Source: Alcaligenaceae bacterium (GTDB lineage: Bacteria > Pseudomonadota > Gammaproteobacteria > Burkholderiales > Burkholderiaceae_B). Taken from it: a stretch of DNA of 13,373 bases. The notes below the pieces were generated by a model. It saw only the letters and a list, made by a program, of their open reading frames with translations, was not told where the DNA came from and ran no database searches. This document shows, piece after piece, positions 6,608 through 13,373 of this stretch. The first letter of the stretch is position 1; every line of letters starts with the position of its first letter. Made by a program: the position numbers and the translations under genes. The stretch lies in the NCBI GenBank assembly GCA_947380655.1, contig CANCRX010000085.1, positions 1-13,373 of the forward strand. The letters run 5' to 3'.

Positions 6608-7669
6608 TTAAATCTCCGTATTTTTTACGTCCACCAGCCACTCGCGCCAGATCGCAACAATCAAAGCCATCAGCACCGGACCAATAAACAGTCCGACGAA
6701 TCCCATTGTTTTTACCCCACCGACCAAACCAAAAAAGGTTGGTAAAAAAGGTAATTTGACGGGGCCGCCGACCAGACGAGGCCTGAGAGTTTTATCCACA
6801 ATAAAGAGTTCAACCGCTCCCCAGGCAAACAAACCAAAGCCAGCAATATGCTGACCAGAGCCGATCAGGTATAAAGAAACTAACGTGAAAGATAAAGGCG
6901 CTCCACCTGGGATCATCGCCATAAAAGCAGTGATCACACCCAGCAATACATGTGACGGGACACCCGCAATCCAGTAGGCCACCCCCAACACAACACCCTC
7001 ACCAATTGCGATTAGTCCCATGCCGGTGACCGTCGCACTGATCGTCGCGGGGACAACGCGTGAGAACCTGTTCCAGCGCAGCGGCAGGATTCTTTCGCCC
7101 AGCGTATCCAGTTGCCCCATCATGCGATGGCCATCCTTGTAGACAAACAACAAGGTAATCAACATGAACAGTACCGTCAGCATGATATGAAAGGCATTAC
7201 CGGTCGCAGAAAGCACCACACGATAAATATTACCGATATTCTGCCCACTGATCATTTCAATCCAGGTCCCCAGCGCATGTGGCTGGCCGAGGTAATCGGT
7301 CCAGTACGTGCCAAGCCGTTCACCTGCGAGTGGCAGGGCCACGATCCAGGCAGGCGGTTCCACTCCCACTCGATTTGCTTTGAGTAACCAGGCAACCAGA
7401 TTGCTCGCTTCGTTGACAGAATAGTAAAGCGCGACCGACAGCGGCACGACCAGGACAAGAACGATCACCAGCAACGCTAAGGTAGCCGCCAGGGTCGTGC
7501 GGCCCTGACAAACATTCACCAGACGGGAATATAGCGGCCAGCTGGCAAAGCCAATAATTAGCGCGGCAAGTACGGGAACCAGAAAGTCACTGAAAAAATA
7601 TACGCCCGCAGCCAGCAATAAAACCAGCAAAAATCTGACAACGAGATGAACGGGCAGGATCGGCTGCAT
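6608..7669 (-). CDS. AI-2E family transporter (PerM/YdiK type)
   Basis: A 353-residue polytopic inner-membrane protein of the AI-2E/PerM family. An N-terminal pair of helices (about 9-45) and LAATLALLVIVLVLVVPLSV (about 60-80) are followed by a more polar region (85-150). About five further helices end in the diagnostic C-terminal block with RPRLVGGPVKLPFLPTFFGLV and GGVKTMGFVGLFIGPVLMA (about 292-335). Family members include autoinducer-2 exporters, sodium/proton antiporters and uncharacterised permeases such as YdiK; the substrate here is unknown and the family name should not be read as quorum sensing. The ATG overlaps the stop of the upstream dehydrogenase gene as TGATG, indicating translational coupling. 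It is the last gene of the minus-strand cluster and converges on phoD. Confidence 0.9.
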   Translation of the reverse strand: MQPILPVHLVVRFLLVLLLAAGVYFFSDFLVPVLAALIIGFASWPLYSRLVNVCQGRTTLAATLALLVIVLVLVVPLSVALYYSVNEASNLVAWLLKANRVGVEPPAWIVALPLAGERLGTYWTDYLGQPHALGTWIEMISGQNIGNIYRVVLSATGNAFHIMLTVLFMLITLLFVYKDGHRMMGQLDTLGERILPLRWNRFSRVVPATISATVTGMGLIAIGEGVVLGVAYWIAGVPSHVLLGVITAFMAMIPGGAPLSFTLVSLYLIGSGQHIAGFGLFAWGAVELFIVDKTLRPRLVGGPVKLPFLPTFFGLVGGVKTMGFVGLFIGPVLMALIVAIWREWLVDVKNTEI

Positions 7670-8616
7670 CAGGTAAGAATCCGGATAGGTTTGCCTGCGA
7701 TCCAGGCCTGTATGTCCTCAACAACGTTGGCGTAGAACACAGTAAAGTTTTCTGGCGTGGAGTAGCCCAGATGAGGGGTGAGGATGGTGCGTGGGACAAA
7801 ACGCCATTCATTATCAGCAGCCAAAGGCTCAGACTCAAAGACATCCAGACCCGCACCCGCAATTTTCCCTTGCTCCAGCACAGACTTGAGTGCGCCTTGA
7901 TCGACCAGACCCGCACGCGAGGTGTTGATCAGATAAGACGTGGGCTTCATTGACTCCAGACTCGCCGAGTCCACGATACCGCGCGAGCGTTCACTGAGTA
8001 CCAGATGCACACTCACTACATCAGAGGTGGTAAACAAATCATATTTAGATACGAGTTTGACGCCCGCTTGCGCTGCCCGCTCTTCGGTCAGGTTGGGACT
8101 CCAGGCGACCACATCCATACCAAAAGCCAGTCCGACACGCGCCACGCACTGCCCCAGATGACCGGCTCCCAGCAACCCCAGTCGCTTTCCTTCGAGAGTG
8201 GGTGGCATAGAGGTCTGCCAGAGACCTTGTTTCATGTTTTCCGCTTCCTGAGGAATCTTTTTAAACAAGGCGAGCAATAGCGCCCACGCAATCTCAGCGG
8301 TTGCCCCGCGACTCATTGGATCTCCCGGAGCGCCGCAAACGATCACGCCCTGATCCCGGCAAGCTTCCAGATCGATAGAGTTATTGCGCAAACCTGTCGT
8401 CACGAGCAGGCGTAAATTCGGTAAAGACTTAATCAGCGAGGCAGGGAAGGCCGAACGCTCACGCATCGCAACGATCACATCAAACGGTGCAAGCACCTCA
8501 GCACTCGTGTCAGGGTCGATAAAATCAGAAAAGAAACTCACATCAGCATTCAAAGACTGCCAATCAGCCATGCCTGGGGCTACCTGCAAATAATCATCGA
8601 GTACGGCAATACGCAT
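7669..8616 (-). CDS. D-2-hydroxyacid dehydrogenase family protein
   Basis: A 315-residue cytoplasmic NAD(P)-dependent oxidoreductase related to phosphoglycerate and glyoxylate/hydroxypyruvate reductases. It has an N-terminal flavodoxin-like substrate domain and an inserted Rossmann domain with GAGHLG (150-155). The catalytic triad is present as R234 (NTSRAGLVD), E263 (DVFESEP) and H282 (TPHLGYS). After the second beta strand it has AWSPN rather than the acidic residue common in NAD-specific enzymes, which could indicate use of NADP; this is only suggestive. Length is normal. I start at 8616 (MRIAVLDDY) because GGAGACAGAA directly precedes it; the ATG at 8628 would place that site inside the coding region. 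It lies 33 bp after dsbC and overlaps the permease gene by one base. The substrate is unknown. Confidence 0.88.
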   Translation of the reverse strand: MRIAVLDDYLQVAPGMADWQSLNADVSFFSDFIDPDTSAEVLAPFDVIVAMRERSAFPASLIKSLPNLRLLVTTGLRNNSIDLEACRDQGVIVCGAPGDPMSRGATAEIAWALLLALFKKIPQEAENMKQGLWQTSMPPTLEGKRLGLLGAGHLGQCVARVGLAFGMDVVAWSPNLTEERAAQAGVKLVSKYDLFTTSDVVSVHLVLSERSRGIVDSASLESMKPTSYLINTSRAGLVDQGALKSVLEQGKIAGAGLDVFESEPLAADNEWRFVPRTILTPHLGYSTPENFTVFYANVVEDIQAWIAGKPIRILT

Positions 8617-8649
8617 TTCTGTCTCCATTACGGGAATATTGTTGTTTTA

Positions 8650-9384
8650 CTACATTGCCTGCTTCAGGCGTTTTTCTATTTCATCTTTGGGGATAGCACC
8701 GCCCACGCGCGTGTCATCTGCAAAAAATAATGCAGGGGTGCCGCGCACCATCAGCTTCTGGCCTAAAGCAACCATTGCATCCGTTGGCGTATCGCACTCA
8801 ATCGTTGGCGGGACCTGTCCTTTAAGCATCCAGGCATCCCACGTTGCGCCCCGGTCTTTGGCGCACCAGATATTGCGCACCTTGGTGGTGGAATCTGGAG
8901 ACAAAATTGGATAAGGAAAAGTATAAATCGTCACGTTATCGATATCTTTCATCGACTGCCTGAGTTGTTTGCAATACCCACAATTCGGATCTTCGAAAAT
9001 CGCGACTTTACGCGCACCGTTGCCTTTGACTTGCTTGAAGGACAGCTCAAAAGGTAATTGATCAAAAGGGATTTTTGCCAGAGCGTCCTGGCGTTCCCGT
9101 GTGATGTCGCGACGTGTCATCGCATCGATGAGCGTGCCATCCAGCACAAACGAAACTTTTTCATCGGTGTAGACCAGATCCATACCTAGTTGAATTTCAT
9201 ACAGCCCATAAGGCGTCAGGCGCACGGCGGTAATAGGGGGCTGATCGAAGCGCTCGGAGAATAATTTTTTCACCGACTGGGTTTTAGCTTCTGTTGCAGC
9301 ATCAGGCGTTTTTTGGGCAAATACGGAGCACATAACACCGGTCAACAAGAGCCCACATAAAAAGATTGAAACACGTTTAAACAT
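8650..9384 (-). CDS. dsbC: DsbC family periplasmic disulfide isomerase
   Basis: A 244-residue periplasmic thiol:disulfide isomerase that reshuffles wrong disulfides in exported proteins and is kept reduced by DsbD in well-studied bacteria. It has a signal peptide (MFKRVSIFLCGLLLTGVMCSVFA, cut before Q24), an N-terminal dimerisation domain (about 35-100), a helical linker, and a thioredoxin-fold domain. The active site is CGYC (C135, C138) in FEDPNCGYCKQL, with the cis-proline at GTP (215-217). C174 and C197 match the second, structural cysteine pair of DsbC. TAGGAG lies 8 bases before the ATG. Length and domain order are standard. It lies 9 bp after the FAD hydroxylase gene in the minus-strand cluster. 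DsbG is an alternative name, but the CGYC site favours DsbC. Confidence 0.92.
   Translation of the reverse strand: MFKRVSIFLCGLLLTGVMCSVFAQKTPDAATEAKTQSVKKLFSERFDQPPITAVRLTPYGLYEIQLGMDLVYTDEKVSFVLDGTLIDAMTRRDITRERQDALAKIPFDQLPFELSFKQVKGNGARKVAIFEDPNCGYCKQLRQSMKDIDNVTIYTFPYPILSPDSTTKVRNIWCAKDRGATWDAWMLKGQVPPTIECDTPTDAMVALGQKLMVRGTPALFFADDTRVGGAIPKDEIEKRLKQAM
8657..8675 (+). terminator. Plus-strand terminator-like hairpin inside the 3' end of dsbC
   Basis: GCCTG, a three-base loop and CAGGC (8657-8669) are followed by G and five T's on the plus strand. This has the form of a small intrinsic terminator pointing against dsbC. There is no plus-strand gene upstream, so it may only end antisense transcription, or be a coincidence of codons for the C-terminal KRLKQAM. 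Confidence 0.3.
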
Positions 9385-9393
9385 CTATTTCTC

Positions 9394-10590
9394 CTAGCGA
9401 GATGCGCCACCGATGATCTGCCGCTTGAGCAAGGGCAGCTTATCAACGATGTTCATTCCCATATTACGTAGCCAAACGACAGGGGTCGTCTGCGCATCAA
9501 ATAAACGATGTAGGCCATCGGTCACGAGTCGCATCGCCAACACGGGCTCAGCACGCGCGCGACGGTAACGTCTCAACACCATTGGATCACCAGCCTGACG
9601 GAAAGGTTCACGTCCGGCAACAATCTCTACAAGCGACTGCACATCCCCCAAGCCCAGATTCAAGCCTTGACCTGCCAGTGGATGAAGGCGATGTGCCGCA
9701 TCACCCACTAAGGCCAATCGGTCTGCAATCCTCTGAGACTGATTTAAGCTTAATGGAAATCCATGAAGCGGTGCGCATTGCGTTAACTCGCCCAATTGTC
9801 CGCTAGTCGCTTGCGCAAGCATGGAGGACAACCGACGCGACTGTTCCGTAACCTCCAGAGCAAGCAATGCATTGGCCTCACCTTGTTCGAGCGACCAGAC
9901 CATCGAGACCTGATGTCCCATGCGAGTATCTGGCAGAGGCAGTAACGCAAGCACACCATCACCCCGGAACCACTGCAGCGCTTTACCATGATGAGGTTGA
10001 GCGCAATTGAAATGTGCAACGAGGCCCGTCACACCGTAGGGACGGATATCCACGGCAATCCCTGCAGCCTGGCGCAGTGGTGATTGCGCGCCATCGGCAG
10101 CTACTATCAAATTCGCCTCAATCACCTGGCCCGACTCCGTGGTCAGCGCGCCTGGCTGGTAGGCAACAAACTTTTCATTGACCCACTGCAAGCCAGCAAA
10201 CTGTACCGCCTGAGTCAACACGCGCTCGATCTCATTCGCCTCCACAATCCAGGCAAGTTCTGGCATTGCGTTTTGCCAAGCCGTTAAATTGAGATGCCCG
10301 TCACCATCACCGAAAATCTCCATCGATTCGATCGCAGTGACGCGTGATGCAGGCAACATATCCCAGACACCGATCGAGGATAAAAATTTCTGGCTTGCGG
10401 GGGAAATTGCATACACACGGGGGTGGTACGTTTCTGGATCAGCCGCTTCAAGCTGATGCTTTGGCCCAAGCAAGGCAACCTGCTGTCCTCGGCGTGCAAA
10501 CGCCAGTGCGCAAGCAAGCCCTGCGATCCCCGTGCCGCACACAGCGATTGAGGAAGCTAAAACAGGGCGATTATTGGTTGAAACGCTCAT
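9394..10590 (-). CDS. UbiH/UbiF/VisC/COQ6-family FAD hydroxylase (ubiquinone biosynthesis)
   Basis: A 398-residue class A flavin monooxygenase that likely hydroxylates the aromatic ring of a ubiquinone precursor using NAD(P)H and oxygen. Visible motifs are the FAD dinucleotide-binding GTGIAG (19-24), the family PRVYAIS segment (57-63), the ADG motif (165-167), and the second FAD motif ALVGDAAHRLHPLAGQGLN (293-311), whose HRLHPLAGQGLN half is diagnostic for the Ubi hydroxylases. The start at 10590 overlaps the mltA stop as ATGA, so translation is probably coupled. A start at 10632 would lie deep in mltA and add a tail not needed by the fold. Which ring position it modifies (UbiH, UbiF, UbiI or UbiM type) cannot be told from this gene alone, so no symbol is given. 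Confidence 0.9.
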   Translation of the reverse strand: MSVSTNNRPVLASSIAVCGTGIAGLACALAFARRGQQVALLGPKHQLEAADPETYHPRVYAISPASQKFLSSIGVWDMLPASRVTAIESMEIFGDGDGHLNLTAWQNAMPELAWIVEANEIERVLTQAVQFAGLQWVNEKFVAYQPGALTTESGQVIEANLIVAADGAQSPLRQAAGIAVDIRPYGVTGLVAHFNCAQPHHGKALQWFRGDGVLALLPLPDTRMGHQVSMVWSLEQGEANALLALEVTEQSRRLSSMLAQATSGQLGELTQCAPLHGFPLSLNQSQRIADRLALVGDAAHRLHPLAGQGLNLGLGDVQSLVEIVAGREPFRQAGDPMVLRRYRRARAEPVLAMRLVTDGLHRLFDAQTTPVVWLRNMGMNIVDKLPLLKRQIIGGASR

Positions 10591-11918
10591 CGGGCTGTCG
10601 GCGCTCCAGCCTGTTTGGGCCACAACACCCACATTTGGCCAGCCTGTTTCATCCGACCCGCCAGGTTGCCCGCCGCCTCACCAAAGCCCCAGTAAAAATC
10701 AGCACGCGCCGCACCTTTAATGGCAGTACCGGTATCCTGAGCAAACACAAGTCTGTTCAGTGGTTGAGCCGAGGCGGGTTGGGTTGTCGCCAAAAATACG
10801 GGTGCCCCGAGCGGGACAAATGTCGTATCCACAGCAATGGATCGCTGGGCCATGAGCGGCACACCAAAAGCCCCCTTGGGGCCAATCTCAGGATCAACGA
10901 TGGGCTCTTCCTTGAAAAACACAAGCGCTGGGTTAGCGTTGAGCATTTCCTGGACACGCTTGGGATTGCGCTTTGCCCACTCGCGAATATTTTGCATGGA
11001 TGTTTGTGCAAGCGGCAGCTCATTTTTATCCGCCAACCACTTGCCGATCGACACATAGGGATGCCCATTATGATCAGCATAGGCCACCCGAATGGTCTGC
11101 CCTGCCCCCGGCCCGTCCACTAGTTTTACACGACCAGAGCCCTGCACCTGCAAAAAGAAATTATCGACCGGATCATTGACGAACACCACGGCAGGAGGCT
11201 GCCGTCCTGAGGCCTCAAGGCTGGCACGGCTGTCATAAGGCACGACGCGATTCCCATCGAGTTTGCCTCGCACACGCTTACCCGCGAGCTCCGGATACAT
11301 TTTCCCCAGATCGATGGTGAGTAAATCTGCCGGGACCGTGTAGAGCGGCCACTGATGTGGTCCGCCCTGTTTACGTGAGCCCATGACGAGCGGCTCGTAA
11401 TAACCCGTCACGGTATTGCTCGCAGGCTTACCATCCGGACTCTGCAGTCTCCAGACGGCTAACCAAGTCTGAATAAAACGACGAACGGCTTCAGGATCGT
11501 TGGGATTAGGGGCCCGGGCGGGATCTGCGGCGGCCGCGCAAACAGGTTGCCAGGCACGCGGGGTCGAGCGTGCAGAAGCGGCCAGATTGCCTGAGGTCGG
11601 ACGCATCAGCCCACGACAATTTCGAATAAACGTTGTCCAGACATTGCGTAAATCATCGCTTCCCCAGCCGGGCAGCTCATTAAAACCCACCGCAACAAAC
11701 TTTCCGGCAAGGGCGCGCGCTGGTGTATCGGGCAACGCCGACAAGGGCGGCACCACCAAGGGTCCATCGGACGAGGCAATACCCGTATCTGGAATGCCTG
11801 AGGTCGAATCAATTTTGACCGAAGGTCCCGTCGAGCAGGCTGCCAGCAAGACTACCAGACACGTACCAAGAGTGAGTCGTCCCCTATGGAGCCAGGATGC
11901 ACAAGGCTGGGCAGGCAT
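10587..11918 (-). CDS. mltA: Membrane-bound lytic murein transglycosylase A
   Basis: A 443-residue outer-membrane lipoprotein that cleaves peptidoglycan glycan strands, producing 1,6-anhydro-muropeptides. A signal peptide ends in a lipobox LAAC with C28 as the lipidated residue, followed by Ser, compatible with outer-membrane sorting. The MltA barrel domain follows, with TGYYEP marking its start. The C-terminal 3D domain has QDTGTAIKGAARADFYWG (about 394-411), in which D407 aligns with the catalytic aspartate of E. coli MltA (Asp308 of the mature protein). It is longer than E. coli MltA (365), mainly in the N-terminal part. I start at 11918 because GGAG lies 8 bases upstream; the alternative at 11945 has a poorly spaced site. 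It follows apaG by 45 bp and overlaps the hydroxylase gene by 4 bp. Confidence 0.93.
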   Translation of the reverse strand: MPAQPCASWLHRGRLTLGTCLVVLLAACSTGPSVKIDSTSGIPDTGIASSDGPLVVPPLSALPDTPARALAGKFVAVGFNELPGWGSDDLRNVWTTFIRNCRGLMRPTSGNLAASARSTPRAWQPVCAAAADPARAPNPNDPEAVRRFIQTWLAVWRLQSPDGKPASNTVTGYYEPLVMGSRKQGGPHQWPLYTVPADLLTIDLGKMYPELAGKRVRGKLDGNRVVPYDSRASLEASGRQPPAVVFVNDPVDNFFLQVQGSGRVKLVDGPGAGQTIRVAYADHNGHPYVSIGKWLADKNELPLAQTSMQNIREWAKRNPKRVQEMLNANPALVFFKEEPIVDPEIGPKGAFGVPLMAQRSIAVDTTFVPLGAPVFLATTQPASAQPLNRLVFAQDTGTAIKGAARADFYWGFGEAAGNLAGRMKQAGQMWVLWPKQAGAPTAR

Positions 11919-11963
11919 GCTATTGACTCCGAAGTAACTTGTCATATGTATGAAAAACCTCGA

Positions 11964-12344
11964 TTAATGGAGCGTACGCGGCATTGCCAGCACGAACTCT
12001 GCAATCTCAACCTCAAACGGTACGCCATTTTCGCCTACGCAATGGTAACTGCCTCGCATCGTCCCGACTGGCGTGGTCAGGGGGCACCCGCTGGTGTATT
12101 CAAAGGTCTCGCCTGGTGCCAGTAAAGGTTGCTGTCCCACCACACCCAAGCCACGTACCTCCTGTTGCGCCTGATCCCCATCGGTGATGACCCAATGGCG
12201 ACTGATGACTTGTGCAGGTCGCTCACCGGTGTTGGTGATGCGCACGGTGTAAGCAAAAACGAATTGCTGTTTTGAAGGGTTCGACTGATCCGGCACGAAG
12301 CGCGGCTCCACAGCAACCGTAAGCTCAAAAGGTTTCACAGACAT
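11964..12344 (-). CDS. apaG: Co2+/Mg2+ efflux protein ApaG
   Basis: A 126-residue single-domain protein with the fibronectin-III-like ApaG fold. Hallmarks are the start SVKPFELTVAVEPRFVPDQS, the RHWVITD strand, GLGVVGQQPLLAPGE (the conserved glycine-rich block) and GTMRGSY. The family is linked to cobalt resistance and magnesium efflux in Salmonella genetics, but its biochemical role is unsettled; it resembles the F-box FBA-type fold of eukaryotes. Length matches E. coli ApaG (125). The start at 12344 matches the family; the longer frame would need a TTG at 12374 and add a non-conserved peptide. The ribosome binding site is weak. In enterobacteria apaG sits beside ksgA and apaH, whereas here it is next to mltA and divergent from rpe, an arrangement I recall from Bordetella relatives. 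Confidence 0.93.
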   Translation of the reverse strand: MSVKPFELTVAVEPRFVPDQSNPSKQQFVFAYTVRITNTGERPAQVISRHWVITDGDQAQQEVRGLGVVGQQPLLAPGETFEYTSGCPLTTPVGTMRGSYHCVGENGVPFEVEIAEFVLAMPRTLH

Positions 12345-12388
12345 ATCCAGTAAAAAAAGGGATCGCACGCGCAATCAGGACAAATCAC

Positions 12389-12397
12389 TGCAATAAT
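12389..12397 (+). promoter_or_regulatory. Possible extended -10 element for rpe
   Basis: TGCAATAAT matches the extended -10 form (TGn followed by AATAAT, five of six to consensus) in the 84-bp gap between apaG and rpe. Initiation about 7 bp later would fall near 12404, after the ATG at 12396 and before the ATG at 12429. The -35 region at the right distance (GCGCAA) is poor, as is common with extended -10 promoters. Confidence 0.35.
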
Positions 12398-12428
12398 GGT
12401 GGTCATTCCGACTTGGCGTTTGCACATC

Positions 12429-13145
12429 ATGCCAGAAACTAAAAAAATACCTACACAATTACCAACAGCACGTATTGCTCCCAGCATTTTATCCGCCGAC
12501 TTCGCCCGTTTGGGTGAAGAAGTCAGAAATGTTGTAGCCGCAGGTGCTGACTGGATCCATTTTGACGTGATGGACAACCATTACGTTCCCAATCTGACAA
12601 TTGGTCCGATGGTGTGTGAGGCGATTCGCCCCCATATCAATGTACCCATTGACGTGCATCTGATGGTCGAACCTGTTGATGCGCTGATTCCAATGTTCGC
12701 GCGCGCCGGTGCCAATGTCATTACGTTTCATCCAGAGGCCTCACGCCATGTCGATCGCAGCCTGGCGCTGATCCGCGAGCATGGCTGTCAAGCCGGACTG
12801 GTCTTTAACCCTGCGACCTCGCTTGAGTGGCTGACCCACGTCATGGACAAAATCGATGTGATTTTGCTGATGTCCGTGAACCCGGGCTATGGCGGCCAGA
12901 GCTTTATCCCCGCCACACTGCCTAAGCTACAACAAGCCCGCGCACTGATCAACCGCCATGTCGAGGCGGGCGGACAGGCCATATCTCTTGAGGTCGATGG
13001 CGGCGTCAAAATCGACAATATCGGCGAAATCCGGGCCGCGGGAGCGGACACGTTCGTCGCTGGCTCAGCGATTTTTGGTAAACCTGACTATCACGCAGTG
13101 ATTAAACAAATGCGCGAACAGCTGGCCGAGGCTGATTTTGGTTAG
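12429..13145 (+). CDS. rpe: Ribulose-phosphate 3-epimerase
   Basis: A 238-residue TIM-barrel enzyme that interconverts D-ribulose 5-phosphate and D-xylulose 5-phosphate in the pentose phosphate pathway (and the Calvin cycle where present). The sequence shows the signature IAPSILSADFARLG (16-29), metal and catalytic residues H44 and D46 (WIHFDVMDNHYVPN), H77 (DVHLMV), the MSVNPGYGGQSF loop (148-159), and D190 in LEVDGGVK, the second acid of the two-aspartate mechanism. The phosphate site is AGSAIFG (221-227). I prefer the ATG at 12429 because the extra residues from 12396 are not conserved and a promoter-like element overlaps 12396; neither start has a clear ribosome binding site. gph follows 13 bp later. 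Confidence 0.95.
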   Translation: MPETKKIPTQLPTARIAPSILSADFARLGEEVRNVVAAGADWIHFDVMDNHYVPNLTIGPMVCEAIRPHINVPIDVHLMVEPVDALIPMFARAGANVITFHPEASRHVDRSLALIREHGCQAGLVFNPATSLEWLTHVMDKIDVILLMSVNPGYGGQSFIPATLPKLQQARALINRHVEAGGQAISLEVDGGVKIDNIGEIRAAGADTFVAGSAIFGKPDYHAVIKQMREQLAEADFG

Positions 13146-13158
13146 TCCTGAGACCAGC

Positions 13159-13373
13159 ATGGTAATTAAAAGCGCTTCTACTGATGCCGTGTTGCTCGAT
13201 CTAGACGGCACCTTGCTCGACACTATCCCTGATCTGGCGCATGCTGCAAACGCCATGCGTGCGGATCTCGGACTCGCTGCCCTGCCGCAAGCCCTGATCG
13301 CAACCTATGTCGGACGGGGTGTGGACAACCTGATTCAGCGTAGTCTGGCCGAGGATCTGGACGGGGCGCCTAT
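13159..13373 (+). CDS. gph: Phosphoglycolate phosphatase, N-terminal part
   Basis: A HAD-superfamily phosphatase cut off by the right edge after 71 complete codons. It begins MVIKSASTDAVLLDLDGTLL, in which D14 and D16 form the DxDGT nucleophile and acid/base motif I. Next come LDTIPDLAHAANAMRADLGL and a cap-domain stretch with VGRGVDNLIQRSLAED, matching Gph proteins, whose cap normally carries this glycine-arginine-glycine segment. The enzyme removes 2-phosphoglycolate formed by DNA repair or oxygenase side reactions. It lies 13 bp after rpe, the same pairing seen in many proteobacteria, where trp genes often follow. The ribosome binding site is weak (TGAG). Partial but clear. Confidence 0.9.
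   Translation, partial: MVIKSASTDAVLLDLDGTLLDTIPDLAHAANAMRADLGLAALPQALIATYVGRGVDNLIQRSLAEDLDGAP

Noticed and set aside
10344..11123. Open frame of 259 codons on the plus strand
   Set aside because: It is antisense to the Ubi-type hydroxylase and mltA, both clearly real, and its product is rich in Arg, Pro, His and Ser, as shadow frames often are.
12396..12428. Longer rpe start
   Set aside because: The extra eleven residues are not conserved in the family, and a possible -10 element overlaps this codon.
1..13373. Mobile elements, CRISPR arrays, toxin-antitoxin or defence genes
   Set aside because: I found no transposase, integrase, regular repeat array or small paired genes. All gaps are short, and the genes are typical chromosomal ones.

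Overview
This window looks like ordinary chromosomal DNA of a moderate-G+C betaproteobacterium, most likely Burkholderiales and plausibly Alcaligenaceae (relatives of Bordetella, Advenella or Pusillimonas). The reasons are the gene order (mltA and apaG divergent from rpe-gph), the close resemblance of Rpe, ApaG and MltA to that group as I remember it, and the UbiH-type hydroxylase next to DsbC. I see no tRNA, rRNA, CRISPR array, insertion sequence, phage gene or broken gene, and no gap without a gene longer than about 200 bases.

Layout. Positions 1-140 (minus) hold the start of a membrane protein, probably an MFS transporter, that runs off the left edge. It is divergent from an EamA/DMT exporter (173-1048, plus), which is followed by a YhhQ/VUT-family queuosine-precursor transporter (1091-1819, plus). 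That gene converges and overlaps with a secreted M20 metallopeptidase resembling carboxypeptidase G2 (1809-3044, minus). Next on the plus strand come an FMN-dependent 2-hydroxyacid dehydrogenase of the LldD/glycolate oxidase family (3242-4396), a DUF4337 membrane protein (4457-4984) and a Tat-exported PhoD phosphatase (5003-6595), ending in a stem-loop terminator.

From 12344 down to 6608 six minus-strand genes are packed tightly: apaG, mltA, a ubiquinone-type FAD hydroxylase, dsbC, a D-2-hydroxyacid dehydrogenase and an AI-2E-family permease. Gaps are 45, -4, 9, 33 and -1 bp, so they may form one transcription unit with a cell-envelope and redox flavour. Divergent from apaG are rpe (12429-13145) and the start of gph (13159 to the right edge), a pentose-phosphate/phosphoglycolate pair.

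I found no convincing new multi-gene system. The most unusual local structure is a perfect 13-bp inverted repeat that contains the start codons of the two divergent transporter genes at the left edge (128-140 and 173-185). Smaller points are a hairpin covering both stop codons of a convergent overlapping pair, the DUF4337-PhoD pair, and the start-codon choices, which differ from the longest open frames for several genes.
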